From: JBBECF01 sp040881945
GTDB lineage: Bacteria; Pseudomonadota; Alphaproteobacteria; Dongiales; Dongiaceae
Length of the DNA: 39,624 nucleotides
NCBI GenBank assembly: GCA_040881945.1
Contig: JBBECF010000048.1
Span: 1-39,624, forward strand
Direction of reading: 5' to 3'
The notes beneath the pieces are model-generated. The model made no database searches, was not told the origin of the DNA, and saw only the letters and a program-made list of their open reading frames with translations. This document shows positions 7,125 to 16,050 of this stretch, piece by piece. A program made the position numbers and the translations under genes. Positions within the stretch are counted from its first letter, which is position 1, and each line of letters starts with the position of its first letter.

Positions 7125-8432
7125 TCAGCAATCCATTGCGTTCGCGGTTTCCCAGGCGGTCAGATGCCGCGTGAAGCCCGACCACTCCTCGTTCTTCATC
7201 TTGACATAGCTGTCGACGAAGGAGTCGCCGAGGGCGGCGCGCAGGACCTTGCTCTTGTCGGTGGAACGGATGGCGTCGAGCAGATTGAGCGGCAGGCGGC
7301 GGACGTTCTTCAGCTTTTGCCCGTCGGTGTACATGTTGATGTCGAGCCGCTTGCCCGGATCGCGCTTGTTGGCGATGCCGTCGAGGCCGGCCGCCAGCGC
7401 CGCCGCCTGCAACAGATACGGGTTGGTCGCCCCGTCCGGCAGGCGGAGCTCGAACCGGCCGGCATCGGGGATGCGGATCATGTGGGTGCGGTTGTTGCCG
7501 CCGTAGGTCACGGTATTGGGCGACCAGGTGGAGCCGGACAGCGTGCGCTGCGCGTTCAGCCGCTTGTAGCTGTTGACCGTCGGGGTGAAGATCGAGCACA
7601 GCGCCTCGGCCGAATGCAAAAGGCCGCCGAGGAAGTGATAGGCGAGCCTGGACAGCCCAAGCTCGCCCTTGGGGTCGTGGAACAGGTTGGTCTTGCCGGT
7701 CTTGTCCCACAGCGACAGATGCGCGTGGCAGCCGTTGCCGGTCAGGTGCATGAACGGCTTCGGCATGAAGGTCGCGCGCAGCCCGTGCTTTTCGGCGATC
7801 GTCTTGGCCATGTATTTGAAGAACACGTGGCGGTCCGCGGTGCGCAGGCAGTCGTCGTAGTGCCAGTTCATCTCCCACTGGCCGTTCGAATCCTCGTGGT
7901 CGTTCTGGTAGGGATTCCAGCCGAGATCGAGCATGCCGTCGCAGATTTCGGTGATGACGTCGTAGCGCCGCATCAGCGCCGCCTGGTCGTAGCACGGCTT
8001 TTCCTGGGTATCGAGCGCGTCGGCGATGGATTTGCCGTCGGGCGTGATCAGGTGGAATTCGCATTCGACGCCGGTTTTCAGGCGATGGCCCTGCTTGGCG
8101 GCCTTGGCGATCTGCCGCTTCAGCATGACGCGCGGCGAATCTTCGACCTCCTTGCCGTCCATCCACAAATCGCCAGCGAGCCAGCCGACCTCGGGCTTCC
8201 AGGGAAGCTGCATCAGGCTGTCCGGATCGGGCTTCGCGAACAGGTCCGGGAACGCCGGGGTCATGTCGAGCCAGGTGGCGAAGCCGGCGAAGCCGGCGCC
8301 GTCGCGTTGCATCGCGCCGATCGCCGCCGCCGGCGCGAGTTTCGCCCGCAGCACGCCGAACAGGTCGACGAAACTGATCAGGAAATACTTGATGTTTTTT
8401 TCCTTGGCGACCTTTTGCAGATCGATGGTCAT
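7125..8432 (-). CDS. gmaS: Gamma-glutamylmethylamide synthetase (GlnT-type glutamine synthetase homologue)
   Basis: 435 residues, the size of GmaS and rhizobial GlnT. The predicted reaction is glutamate + methylamine + ATP to gamma-glutamylmethylamide, the first step of the NMG pathway. Conserved glutamine-synthetase elements are the glutamate pair in GVECEF (121-126), QNDHEDSNGQWEMNW (176-190), the HxH motif in GNGCHAHLSLW (H236, H238) and NNRTHMIRIPDAGRFELR. The N-terminal stretch IKYFLISFVDLFGVLRAK is characteristic of the type III/GmaS group. The ATG at 8432 has a strong AAGGGGGAA ribosome site. It lies 65 bp after mgsC and before fhs. The mgs and mgd genes nearby support methylamine over ammonia as substrate. 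True glutamine synthetase activity cannot be excluded from sequence alone. Confidence 0.9.
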   Translation of the reverse strand: MTIDLQKVAKEKNIKYFLISFVDLFGVLRAKLAPAAAIGAMQRDGAGFAGFATWLDMTPAFPDLFAKPDPDSLMQLPWKPEVGWLAGDLWMDGKEVEDSPRVMLKRQIAKAAKQGHRLKTGVECEFHLITPDGKSIADALDTQEKPCYDQAALMRRYDVITEICDGMLDLGWNPYQNDHEDSNGQWEMNWHYDDCLRTADRHVFFKYMAKTIAEKHGLRATFMPKPFMHLTGNGCHAHLSLWDKTGKTNLFHDPKGELGLSRLAYHFLGGLLHSAEALCSIFTPTVNSYKRLNAQRTLSGSTWSPNTVTYGGNNRTHMIRIPDAGRFELRLPDGATNPYLLQAAALAAGLDGIANKRDPGKRLDINMYTDGQKLKNVRRLPLNLLDAIRSTDKSKVLRAALGDSFVDSYVKMKNEEWSGFTRHLTAWETANAMDC

Positions 8433-8497
8433 GGTTCCCCCTTGTTTCGACCCTTCGCCCCCATCCCCGCCGCACCGGCCAGGGGCCGTTTTTTATC

Positions 8498-9814
8498 CTA
8501 CTTCCGTCCCGGTATCCAGTCGGTCCCGGCGAGCGGCACGCCGGCCATGGCGGCCGCCTCGACGGTCAGCGCCACCAGGTCGTCCGGCTCGAGGTTGTGC
8601 ACGTGGCTCTTGCCGCAGGCCCGCGCCACGGTCTGCATTTCCAGCACCATGACGGTCAGGTAGTTGCGCAGCCAGCGCGCGCCCTGCTCCGGCTGCAGCC
8701 GCTGCTGCAACTCCGGGATCTGCGTGGTGACGCCGACCGGGCATTTGCCGGTGTGGCAATGGTGGCAGAAGCCGGGCTCGGTGCCGAGCGCGTGGTAGTC
8801 CTCGACATAGACCGGCTTGTTGCAGCCGAGCGCGACCATCGCCGCCGAGCCGATCGCCACCGCATCGGCGCCGAGCGCCAGCGCCTTGGCCACGTCGGCG
8901 CCGCTGCGGATGCCGCCCGACACGATGAGCTGCACCTTGCGGTGCATGTCGAGCTCCTGCAGCGATGCGACGGCGAGCCGCACCGCCGGCAGCGTCGGGA
9001 TGCCGACATGCTCGATGAACACGTCCTGGGTGGCCGCGGTGCCGCCTTGCATGCCGTCGAGCACGACCACGTCGGCGCCGGCCTTCACCGCCAGCGCCAC
9101 GTCGTAGGTCGGGCGCGTCGCCCCGATCTTGACGTAGATCGGCTTTTCCCAATCGGTGATCTCGCGGATCTCCTGGATCTTGATGGTCAGGTCGTCGGGG
9201 CCGGTCCAGTCGGGATGGCGGCAGGCGCTGCGCTGGTCGATGCCGACGGGCAGGTTGCGCATCTTCGCCACCCGCTCGGTGATCTTCATGCCGAGCAGCA
9301 TGCCGCCGCCGCCCGGCTTGGCGCCCTGGCCGACCACGACCTCGATGGCGTCGGCGCGGCGCAGGTCGTCCGGATTGAGGCCGTAGCGCGACGGCAGCAC
9401 CTGATAGACCAGGGTCTTCGAGCTCCGGCGCTCCTCCTCGGTCATGCCGCCGTCGCCCGTCGTCGTGCTCGTGCCCATGGCGGTGGCGGCCCGGCCCAGC
9501 GCCTCCTTGGCATTGGCCCCGAGCGCCCCGAAGCTCATCCCGGCGATGGTGATGGGGATCTTGAGGTGGATCGGCTGCTTCGCGAAGCGCGTGCCGAGCA
9601 CGACGTCGGTCGCGCATTTCTCGCGGTAGCCCTCGAGCGGATAGCGCGATATCGAGGCGCCGAGGAAGACGAGGTCGTCGAAGCTCGGCAGCCGCCGCTT
9701 GGCGCCGAACCCGCGGATCTCGTAGAGCCCCTGGTCGGCGGCGCGGTGGATTTCCGCCAAGACGTGCTGCGGAAAGGTCGCGGACGGCCGCAGGTCGCGG
9801 CGATCGACGCTCAT
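8498..9814 (-). CDS. mgsC: N-methylglutamate synthase subunit C (FMN-binding glutamate synthase domain)
   Basis: 438 residues corresponding to the central plus FMN domain of GltB. Visible are GMSFGALGANAKEALG (92-107), the EGG-like loop GDGGMTEEERR, QGAKPGGGGML (163-173), the FMN phosphate loop SGGIRSGADVAKALALGADA (299-318) and a 3Fe-4S motif CHHCHTGKCPVG (C350, C353, C358). With MgsA and MgsB it forms N-methylglutamate synthase, in which the amine released from gamma-glutamylmethylamide is joined to 2-oxoglutarate and reduced. The ATG at 9814 has a GAGGAGA ribosome site. It starts 21 bp after mgsB. The assignment as methylamine-specific, not a GlxD of other function, rests on the adjacent gmaS and mgd genes. 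Confidence 0.9.
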   Translation of the reverse strand: MSVDRRDLRPSATFPQHVLAEIHRAADQGLYEIRGFGAKRRLPSFDDLVFLGASISRYPLEGYREKCATDVVLGTRFAKQPIHLKIPITIAGMSFGALGANAKEALGRAATAMGTSTTTGDGGMTEEERRSSKTLVYQVLPSRYGLNPDDLRRADAIEVVVGQGAKPGGGGMLLGMKITERVAKMRNLPVGIDQRSACRHPDWTGPDDLTIKIQEIREITDWEKPIYVKIGATRPTYDVALAVKAGADVVVLDGMQGGTAATQDVFIEHVGIPTLPAVRLAVASLQELDMHRKVQLIVSGGIRSGADVAKALALGADAVAIGSAAMVALGCNKPVYVEDYHALGTEPGFCHHCHTGKCPVGVTTQIPELQQRLQPEQGARWLRNYLTVMVLEMQTVARACGKSHVHNLEPDDLVALTVEAAAMAGVPLAGTDWIPGRK

Positions 9815-9835
9815 GACAAGGTCTCCTCGACCGGC

Positions 9836-10519
9836 CTAATAGGCGTCGGCATGGTCGATGTGGAAGTTGTACAGCTTGCGCGCCGAGCCGTAGCGGCGGA
9901 AGCGCTTCGGGTCGGCGGCGATGCCGGCGCGGGCGAGCAGGCCGGCGAGCGTTTCGCGGTGCGCCGGCGTCATTTCCTTCTCGATGCAGTCGGCGCCCAG
10001 GCTTTCCACCATGCCCTGGACGTAGAGGATCGCCTCGTAAATGGAATCGCCTAGGCTGGCGCCGGCGTCGCCGCACACCACCAGATGGCCGCTCTGCGCC
10101 ATGAAGGCGCTCATGTGGCCGACCGAGCCGCCGACCACGATGTCGACGCCTTTCATCGAAATGCCGCAGCGCGCGCTGGCGTCGCCCTCGATCACCACCA
10201 GCCCGCCCTGGCCGGAGGCGGCGGCCGACTGCGAGGCGTTGCCCTTCACGCGCACCTCGCCGGACATGATGTTCTCGGCGACGCCGACGCCGCAGTGGCC
10301 GTTGACCACGACCGTCGCCTCCTTGTTCATCCCGGCGCAGTAGTAGCCGGCATGGCCGTCGATCTCGACCTCGATCGGCGCGCTCAGGCCGACGGCGAGC
10401 GCGTGCCGGCCCTTCGGGTTGAGGATGCGCCAGTGCCGCTTGTTGGTGTCCGGCGGCAAGGCGTGCAGGCGTCCGTTCAGCTCGCGCACGGGCGTCTCGG
10501 ACAGATCGACCGCGATCAT
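9836..10519 (-). CDS. mgsB: N-methylglutamate synthase subunit B (GXGXG beta-helix, GlxC-like)
   Basis: 227 residues equal to the C-terminal GXGXG domain of glutamate synthase. The right-handed beta-helix repeats show as Gly-rich turns such as GHAGYYCAGMNKEATVVVNG, GEVRVKGNAS and GDAGASLGDSIYEAILYVQG. It has no catalytic residues and probably braces the amidotransferase and FMN subunits and the tunnel between them. The ATG at 10519-10517 overlaps the mgsA stop (ATGA), showing translational coupling. It ends with YNFHIDHADAY, 21 bp before mgsC. Confidence 0.9.
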   Translation of the reverse strand: MIAVDLSETPVRELNGRLHALPPDTNKRHWRILNPKGRHALAVGLSAPIEVEIDGHAGYYCAGMNKEATVVVNGHCGVGVAENIMSGEVRVKGNASQSAAASGQGGLVVIEGDASARCGISMKGVDIVVGGSVGHMSAFMAQSGHLVVCGDAGASLGDSIYEAILYVQGMVESLGADCIEKEMTPAHRETLAGLLARAGIAADPKRFRRYGSARKLYNFHIDHADAY

Positions 10520-11424
10520 GCCGTTCCCTGCACGCTCCAGGTGTAGACGACCGCCGGGACCGGCTCCCAGATGACAGCCTTTTCGACGCCGGGCAGCTCG
10601 GCGAGGCTGCGGAACTCCGAGGCCATCGCCACCCAGTCGTCGGTTTCGGCCAGCACCGCCGGCTTGCAGGCGATGCCGTCGCGCAACACCGCGAAGCCGT
10701 CGCGCGTGCCCATGGTGAAGGTGTAGAAGCCGTCGAGATCGCGCAGGCCGGCCTCCAGGGCCTCGGCCAGGCTGGCGCCCTCGCCCAGGCGATAGGCGAA
10801 ATAGCGGGCCGCGACCTCGCTGTCGTTGTCGGTCTCGAACTCCAACCCGCGCCGGCGCAGCCATCTGCGCAGGTTGTTGTGGTTGCTCAAACTGCCGTTG
10901 TGCACCAGGCACATGTCGGGCGCGGCCGTGAAGGGGTGCGAGTGCTCGGTCGTCACCGCGCTTTCCGTCGCCATGCGGGTGTGGCCGATGGCGTGCGAGC
11001 CTTCCATGGCCGCGACGCCGTATTTGCGCGCGACCTCGGCCGGCAGCCCCATGTCCTTGTACACTTCCATGAGCTGCCCGTAGCCCATGACCCGGACCTC
11101 CGGGTGGTGGCGCGCGATCCAGGCGCGCGCCGCGGCCTCATCGGCGGCGACCGTGATGACGGCGTGATTGCTCTTGTGCTCGACATCGACCTCGGCGTCG
11201 AACGCCTCGCCGAGCGCGCCCCCGATTTCGCGCCAGTGGTAGAGCGGATCGGCGTGGAAAACCGTCAACTTGCACTGCCCGGCGGCCACCGGCCGGTGAT
11301 AGACCGCGATGCCGGCGCTGTCCGGCCCGCGTTCGGTCATGCCGATCAACATGGTCGCGACATGGGCGCCGAGCTGCGGCCGCAGATCCGGGTTCTTGAG
11401 GAAGAGTCCGACGATTCCGCACAT
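10516..11424 (-). CDS. mgsA: N-methylglutamate synthase subunit A (class II glutamine amidotransferase domain)
   Basis: 302 residues equal to the N-terminal amidotransferase domain of GltB. After Met removal the N-terminal Cys2 of MCGIVGLF is the nucleophile. RGPDSAG, GHTRMATESAV, NGSLSNH and DNDSE are the substrate and oxyanion elements. It hydrolyses the amide of gamma-glutamylmethylamide and passes methylamine on. The start at 11424 is chosen because Cys must follow Met; an in-frame ATG three codons upstream (MPPMCG) would bury the nucleophile. AAGGA lies upstream. First gene of mgsABC-gmaS-fhs, and its promoter region carries the palindrome at 11498-11522. It is clearly more distant from the two other amidotransferases in this window than those are from each other. 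Confidence 0.9.
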   Translation of the reverse strand: MCGIVGLFLKNPDLRPQLGAHVATMLIGMTERGPDSAGIAVYHRPVAAGQCKLTVFHADPLYHWREIGGALGEAFDAEVDVEHKSNHAVITVAADEAAARAWIARHHPEVRVMGYGQLMEVYKDMGLPAEVARKYGVAAMEGSHAIGHTRMATESAVTTEHSHPFTAAPDMCLVHNGSLSNHNNLRRWLRRRGLEFETDNDSEVAARYFAYRLGEGASLAEALEAGLRDLDGFYTFTMGTRDGFAVLRDGIACKPAVLAETDDWVAMASEFRSLAELPGVEKAVIWEPVPAVVYTWSVQGTA

Positions 11425-11497
11425 AGGAGGCATCCTTTCGCCACGTGACAGTAGCGGACCCAAAGATAACGGAGCGTGGCGACGCTGTCAACGGGTA

Positions 11498-11522
11498 GGA
11501 AACATTATTTCCTGTCAGGAAA
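11498..11522. promoter_or_regulatory. Palindromic operator candidate upstream of mgsA
   Basis: The element GGAAACATTATTTCCTG (11498-11514) is matched at 15 of 17 positions at 17036-17052 upstream of the second amidotransferase operon. Here it also overlaps a perfect palindrome, TTTCCTG-T-CAGGAAA (11508-11522). It lies 74 bp upstream of the mgsA ATG, within the short gap after the previous operon. The XRE-cupin protein encoded at 17185-17868 is the best regulator candidate by proximity; this is inference. Confidence 0.7.
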
Positions 11523-11571
11523 ACAACGTGCGCGAGCCACCCGCCTCGCCCCGCAAATCGCGCGAAATCTG

Positions 11572-14082
11572 CTAGTGCCTCCCGGGCATCGGAATGCCGG
11601 TCGCCTCGGCCGTCGCCAGCGTGATGCTGCGCAGATCCTCCGGCTCCAAGTTCTCGAGCCGGGTCTTGCCCGTACAGCGCGCCATGATCGAAGACTCGGC
11701 GGCCATGCTCCTAATCAGATTCTCGACCGCATGGGCGCGATCCTCCACGCGGCGGTCGCCGTCGAAGGCGAACGCGCCATCGACGATCCGGCCGCCGATC
11801 GCCAAGCCCATCGCGACGCCGACGACCGCCGCCTTGGCGCCGAGCCCCACCAGCTTTGCGATATCGGTGCCGGAGCGGACGCCGCCAAAATAGACGAGGT
11901 CGATCGACTCTTCCTTGTTGAGCCGCCGCAAGATGCGCACCGCATCGCGCAGGATCGCCAGATCGGGCCGACCCGCCGCCTCCGACCGGAGCGAACCGAA
12001 TCCGCCGCTGGCATCGAGGAGCAGCAGATCGAAGCCGTGATCGAGAGCAAAGGGAACCACGTTCTCGAGGGCGGCGCGAGCGACGCCGATCCCGAGAAGC
12101 TGGTCGGGGCGGGTCCGTTGCGGGCGGAACGGAGCAAAGGAGCCGTCGACCAGATAGACGGCGCCGGCGGCGATCGGATCCGGATCGGCGCCGGGCTTCA
12201 GCACCTGTAGCCAGGGAACCGAGGAATCGAGAGGCCGGCTGCCGACATAGGCGCAGCCGCTCGCCGCCGCGCCGCTGGCAAGCCCGGCTCGCACCTGCTC
12301 GGGCGCGTCGTCGAAGCCGGCGACGAGCACCGGCAGCGGCAGGGTCAGGCGGCCGCCGAGCGCCACGTCGGTGCGGCACGCCTCGCGATAGGGGTCAATG
12401 ACGAGGCGCGACAGGTTGGCCGGCAGAAAGACCAGATCGTCGAGGGTCGCCGGATGGTCGGCCGCGAACGGCGCCGGCCGCGGCCTCAGCCGCTTGCGCA
12501 ACAGGGTCTCCAGCCGCGCCGTGTCGGCGAGGCCGGTGCGCGCCATCTCGAAGATGTCTTCCCGGGTGCGCACCGAATAATCGGCCGATCCGGTCTCCGC
12601 ATCGCAGCGATAGCAGCGGGCCGCCTCGACCTTCGCCGTCCCGGGGTCGTAGTCGGACTCGATCTCCGGGAACTCCACGGGGCTCCGGCCTAGGCCGTGG
12701 AACGCCTGTTCCTGGCGCGGGAACATCTCCCACATGATGTCCTGCGCGACCGCGACGCGGCGCGTGCGATAGGGCGTCCGGTAGGGCAGTGGATCGACGA
12801 TGCCGTCGAGGAAGGCCAGAATGTAGTAGGCCGCCTTGTGGCCGTGATGCATGGCCATGACGACGGTCGAGCCGCCGAACGCACCGTCGCCCGCCGCGAA
12901 CACCTTGGCATCGCCGGTGCGCATGGTCGCGAAGTCGGCCTCGACCCGATCCGATTTCATCATGCCGCGCTCGCGCAGATCGACGCTGTCCGCGATCTGG
13001 CCGACGGCGGCGATGACCATGCCGCAGGGGATGTCGTGCTCCGAGCCGGCGATGGCGCGGAACCGGCGCCGACCGTCGGCCCCGGCCTCGGCGAGCTCGG
13101 TCTTCACGCAGCGCAGCGCCAGGCGGTTGCCCTCGGCGACCATCGCCACCGGCTGTTCGTGATAGACGATCTCGATGCCTTCCTTGAGCGCACCCTCGAG
13201 CTCGTCGCGCCGCGCCGGAATCTCGCCGGGGCCGCGCCGGTAAACGACCTTGACCCGTTCGCAGCCGGGCAGCCGCTTGGCAACCCGGCAGGCGTCCATG
13301 GCGACATCGCCGCCGCCGACGACCAGCACGGTCTCGGGCATCTGCGGCCGCTCGTCCCGATTCACCCGGCGCAGGAAGCCGACGCCGTCCACGACCATCG
13401 GGTGGTCGTCACCCGGCACGTCCATGCGCTTGCCCCAGGAGGCGCCGATGGCGAGCAGCAGCGCGTCGTGCCGCACCTTGAGCTCGTCCAGTGTCACATG
13501 CTCGCCGAGCGCGCAATTCAGGTGAACCTTGATGCCCGAGCAGCGGGCCAGCACGCGGTCGATGTCCTCCTGAAGGATGCGCGGCGGCAGGCGAAACGCC
13601 GGGATGCCCCAGGCCATCATGCCGCCGAGGCGATCCGACATCTCGTAGATGTGGACCTCGAAACCGGCGAGCGCGAGATCCTGCGCGGCCGTCAGGCTGG
13701 CCGGGCCGCCGCCGACGATGCCGACCGTCTCCGTGCGGCTGACCGGCACGGGCGGCAGGCGGATCTTGGTCCCCAGCCGATCCATGACGAACCGCTTGAG
13801 ATTGCGGATGGCGAGCGGACCGTCGCTGTCGACCCGCCGGCAGGCCGGCTCGCAGGGCGCGTCGCAGACCCGGCCGCAGACCGAGGGCAGCGGGTTGGTG
13901 GCGGTGATCGCCGCGAACGCCTCATCGAGCCTTCCTTCCCAGATGAGCCCGATATAGGACGGCGCATCGGTGCCGATCGGGCAGGCCCGCTGGCACGGGG
14001 CCGGAACGAAGTGCAGGTCGTCGGTGTCGTCGCGAAACCGCATTTCAAGCGCCGCCGCACCGCCCTTCACAATCCGGTTCAT
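11572..14082 (-). CDS. GltD-like Fe-S/FAD oxidoreductase fused to a degenerate glutamate-synthase FMN barrel
   Basis: 836 residues. Residues 1-490 are a glutamate-synthase small-subunit-like NAD(P)H oxidoreductase. It has cysteines for two Fe-S clusters (C30, C34, C69, C73, C77, C81, including CGRVCDAPCEPAC), an FAD fold IVGGGPASLTAAQDLALAG (about 122-140) and an NAD(P) fold VVGGGDVAMDACRVAKRL. Residues about 525-836 resemble the FMN domain of MgsC/GltB. They keep the phosphate loop GGVRSGTDIAKLVGLGAKA and the tail ENLEPEDLRSITLATAEATG, but the CxxCxxxxC 3Fe-4S segment is deleted, and most active-site loops are shortened. The barrel is therefore probably structural. The ATG at 14082 is preceded by GAGGTGA, 6 bp after the upstream gene. 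The likely role is to feed electrons from NAD(P)H to the fused FMN protein next door. Confidence 0.85.
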   Translation of the reverse strand: MNRIVKGGAAALEMRFRDDTDDLHFVPAPCQRACPIGTDAPSYIGLIWEGRLDEAFAAITATNPLPSVCGRVCDAPCEPACRRVDSDGPLAIRNLKRFVMDRLGTKIRLPPVPVSRTETVGIVGGGPASLTAAQDLALAGFEVHIYEMSDRLGGMMAWGIPAFRLPPRILQEDIDRVLARCSGIKVHLNCALGEHVTLDELKVRHDALLLAIGASWGKRMDVPGDDHPMVVDGVGFLRRVNRDERPQMPETVLVVGGGDVAMDACRVAKRLPGCERVKVVYRRGPGEIPARRDELEGALKEGIEIVYHEQPVAMVAEGNRLALRCVKTELAEAGADGRRRFRAIAGSEHDIPCGMVIAAVGQIADSVDLRERGMMKSDRVEADFATMRTGDAKVFAAGDGAFGGSTVVMAMHHGHKAAYYILAFLDGIVDPLPYRTPYRTRRVAVAQDIMWEMFPRQEQAFHGLGRSPVEFPEIESDYDPGTAKVEAARCYRCDAETGSADYSVRTREDIFEMARTGLADTARLETLLRKRLRPRPAPFAADHPATLDDLVFLPANLSRLVIDPYREACRTDVALGGRLTLPLPVLVAGFDDAPEQVRAGLASGAAASGCAYVGSRPLDSSVPWLQVLKPGADPDPIAAGAVYLVDGSFAPFRPQRTRPDQLLGIGVARAALENVVPFALDHGFDLLLLDASGGFGSLRSEAAGRPDLAILRDAVRILRRLNKEESIDLVYFGGVRSGTDIAKLVGLGAKAAVVGVAMGLAIGGRIVDGAFAFDGDRRVEDRAHAVENLIRSMAAESSIMARCTGKTRLENLEPEDLRSITLATAEATGIPMPGRH

Positions 14083-14088
14083 CTCGGA

Positions 14089-16050
14089 TCACCTCGACGA
14101 TGCGACGGCAAGCGGCTCGGCCCGCTCCCGATACTCGGGCATATAGGGCAGACCGGTGATGGCCGCCGCCTCCGGCGTCGTCGCCACCAAGTCATCGCGC
14201 GACAGCTTGTGAATATCGTCATAGCCATGCGCGTCGGCGATCGCCGCCAACTGCCAGCGCATGATCTCCAAAAAGCGGTGGATGTTCTGCGCCTCGCGCT
14301 GGGTGTCGTAGCGCTTCTCGTGCTCCGGGTCCTGGGTGGCGATGCCGACCACGCAGTTGCCGATGTGGCACTGCATGCAGGCGATGCAGCCGCCGGCGAT
14401 GATCGCCGAGGTTCCGACCGACACCGCATGGGCGCCGAGCGCGATCGCCTTCGCCGCGTCGACACCGTCCTTGATACCGCCCATGAGCACGATCGGAAGC
14501 TGGCCGCTGGCGCCGATCTCGGCCAGGGCATCGAGCGCCTCCTGGATCGCCGCCAGCGTCGGGATGCCGACATACTCCAGCACCTCGTTGCCGGCGGCGC
14601 CGGTCGAGCCCTGCATGCCGTCGAGCTGGACGTAGTCGAAACCGTCCTTGAGGGCGATCTTGATGTCGTCGCGCACGCGACCGGCGCCGAGCTTCACCGA
14701 CACCGGAATGCGATAACCCGTCGCCTCGCGGAACTCTTCGACCTTGATGACCAGGTCGTCGGCGCCGAGGACATCCGGGTGCCGCGACGGCGAGCGCAGG
14801 TCGATCCCCTCGGGGATGCCGCGCACGCGCGCCAGTTCCTTGGTCACCTTCTTGGCCATGAGTTGGCCGCCGAGGCCGGGCTTCGCGCCCTGCGAGATGT
14901 AGATCTCCAGGCCGTTCGCCCGCTGCATGTCGTGGACGTTCCAACCGAGCCGGCCGGCGAGGCACTGGAAGATGAGCTGCTCGGCCTGCTTGCGCTGTTC
15001 GTCCATCATGCCGCCCTCGCCCGTATTCTCGGCGATGCCGGAAAGGCGCGAGGCGATCGCGAGGGCGAGCTTGGCCGATTTCGAAAGTGCCCCATAGCTC
15101 ATCGGCGCGATCATCACCGGCATGCTCAATCTAATCGGGTTGGCGCCGTGCTTGCCGCCGACCTCGGTATAGAGGTTGACCTTCTTCAGCGCCTCCGGAT
15201 CGAAGGCCGCCTGCGACAGGTCGCGCTTGAAGGCGAGGTCGGTCAGGTGCGGCATGGGTCGTGCCGCGCCGTAGCCGCGGATGCGATACCGGCCGATCTG
15301 CGACTTGATGTAGATGTCCTCCTGCACCTTCTCGTTCCAGTAGGACGAGCCGTCCGTGAAGGTGAAGAAGGGAATACTGCGCCGCGGCGGCTCGGCCGTT
15401 GCGTAGCGCAGCTTCTTGCCGGCGTTGACGACCTTCTTGAACTCGCCCATGAGCTCAAGGTCGTAGCGCTCGAGGAACTCCCGCACCGCGGCGATGTCGG
15501 CCTCGCCCGGATCGACCAGCATGGCGTCCGAGCCGAGCGACTGCACCTTTCCGCCGACGAAAATCTCGCCGCCGGTCATGTCCTCGCCAACCTTCTCGCC
15601 GGAATCGCCGAGGATGACGATGCGGCCGCCATACATCATGTACCCGGCCATGAAGTTGGCGTTTCCGGCGCAGCACAGCGTGCCCGCCTTCATCACCTGC
15701 CCGGCCCGCGATCCGATGTTGCCCTTCACCACCACCTCGGCGCCGCGGATGGCGACACCGGCGATGGCGCTGGCGTTGCCGCCGACGACGACCGAGCCCT
15801 TGTACATGTTGTCGGCCAGGCCCCAGCCTACGTTGTTCTCGATTTCGAAGCGCGCGCCGTCGGTCAGCCCGGCGCAGAAATAGCCGGCCGAGCCTTGGAT
15901 CCTGACGGTGATCGGATGAACGAGACCGACGCCGATGTGATGGCGCGCGTCGGGGTTCAGGACCTCGACGTCCTCGCCCCGCGCCCCGCAATCGCGGATC
16001 AGCTCGTTGGCCCGGCGGACGGGAGTCCTGGATAGATCGATCTTGACCAC
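14089..16050 (-). CDS. Fused GXGXG + FMN glutamate-synthase-like protein (GlxC-GlxD fusion)
   Basis: 653 residues. The first ~215 form a GXGXG beta-helix (GSAGYFCAGLTDGARFEIEN, GNANFMAGYMMYGGRIVILG), joined by a linker to a full FMN domain (about 260-653). The FMN domain has APMSYGALSKSAKLALAIAS, the GEGGMMDEQR loop, SQGAKPGLGGQL, the phosphate loop GGIKDGVDAAKAIALGAHA and a 3Fe-4S site CMQCHIGNCVVG (C558, C561, C566, with an extra C555). In the other two modules of this window these are separate genes. The start at 16050 is a GTG (VKIDLSRTPV aligns with the start of MgsB), overlapping the end of the amidotransferase gene by 52 bp. With its two neighbours it would form a complete NAD(P)H-dependent glutamate-synthase-like complex. 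Its amide substrate is unknown. Confidence 0.88.
   Translation of the reverse strand: MVKIDLSRTPVRRANELIRDCGARGEDVEVLNPDARHHIGVGLVHPITVRIQGSAGYFCAGLTDGARFEIENNVGWGLADNMYKGSVVVGGNASAIAGVAIRGAEVVVKGNIGSRAGQVMKAGTLCCAGNANFMAGYMMYGGRIVILGDSGEKVGEDMTGGEIFVGGKVQSLGSDAMLVDPGEADIAAVREFLERYDLELMGEFKKVVNAGKKLRYATAEPPRRSIPFFTFTDGSSYWNEKVQEDIYIKSQIGRYRIRGYGAARPMPHLTDLAFKRDLSQAAFDPEALKKVNLYTEVGGKHGANPIRLSMPVMIAPMSYGALSKSAKLALAIASRLSGIAENTGEGGMMDEQRKQAEQLIFQCLAGRLGWNVHDMQRANGLEIYISQGAKPGLGGQLMAKKVTKELARVRGIPEGIDLRSPSRHPDVLGADDLVIKVEEFREATGYRIPVSVKLGAGRVRDDIKIALKDGFDYVQLDGMQGSTGAAGNEVLEYVGIPTLAAIQEALDALAEIGASGQLPIVLMGGIKDGVDAAKAIALGAHAVSVGTSAIIAGGCIACMQCHIGNCVVGIATQDPEHEKRYDTQREAQNIHRFLEIMRWQLAAIADAHGYDDIHKLSRDDLVATTPEAAAITGLPYMPEYRERAEPLAVASSR

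Noticed and set aside
8433..8497. A terminator between mgsC and gmaS because of a run of T (GTTTTTTATCC)
   Set aside because: On the transcribed minus strand the run is A-rich and precedes the weak inverted repeat, so it is not an intrinsic terminator. The two genes are probably cotranscribed.
12697..16035. A 1112-residue open frame on the plus strand
   Set aside because: Antisense shadow of the GltD fusion and the GXGXG-FMN fusion; no domain, ribosome site or hydrophobic pattern.
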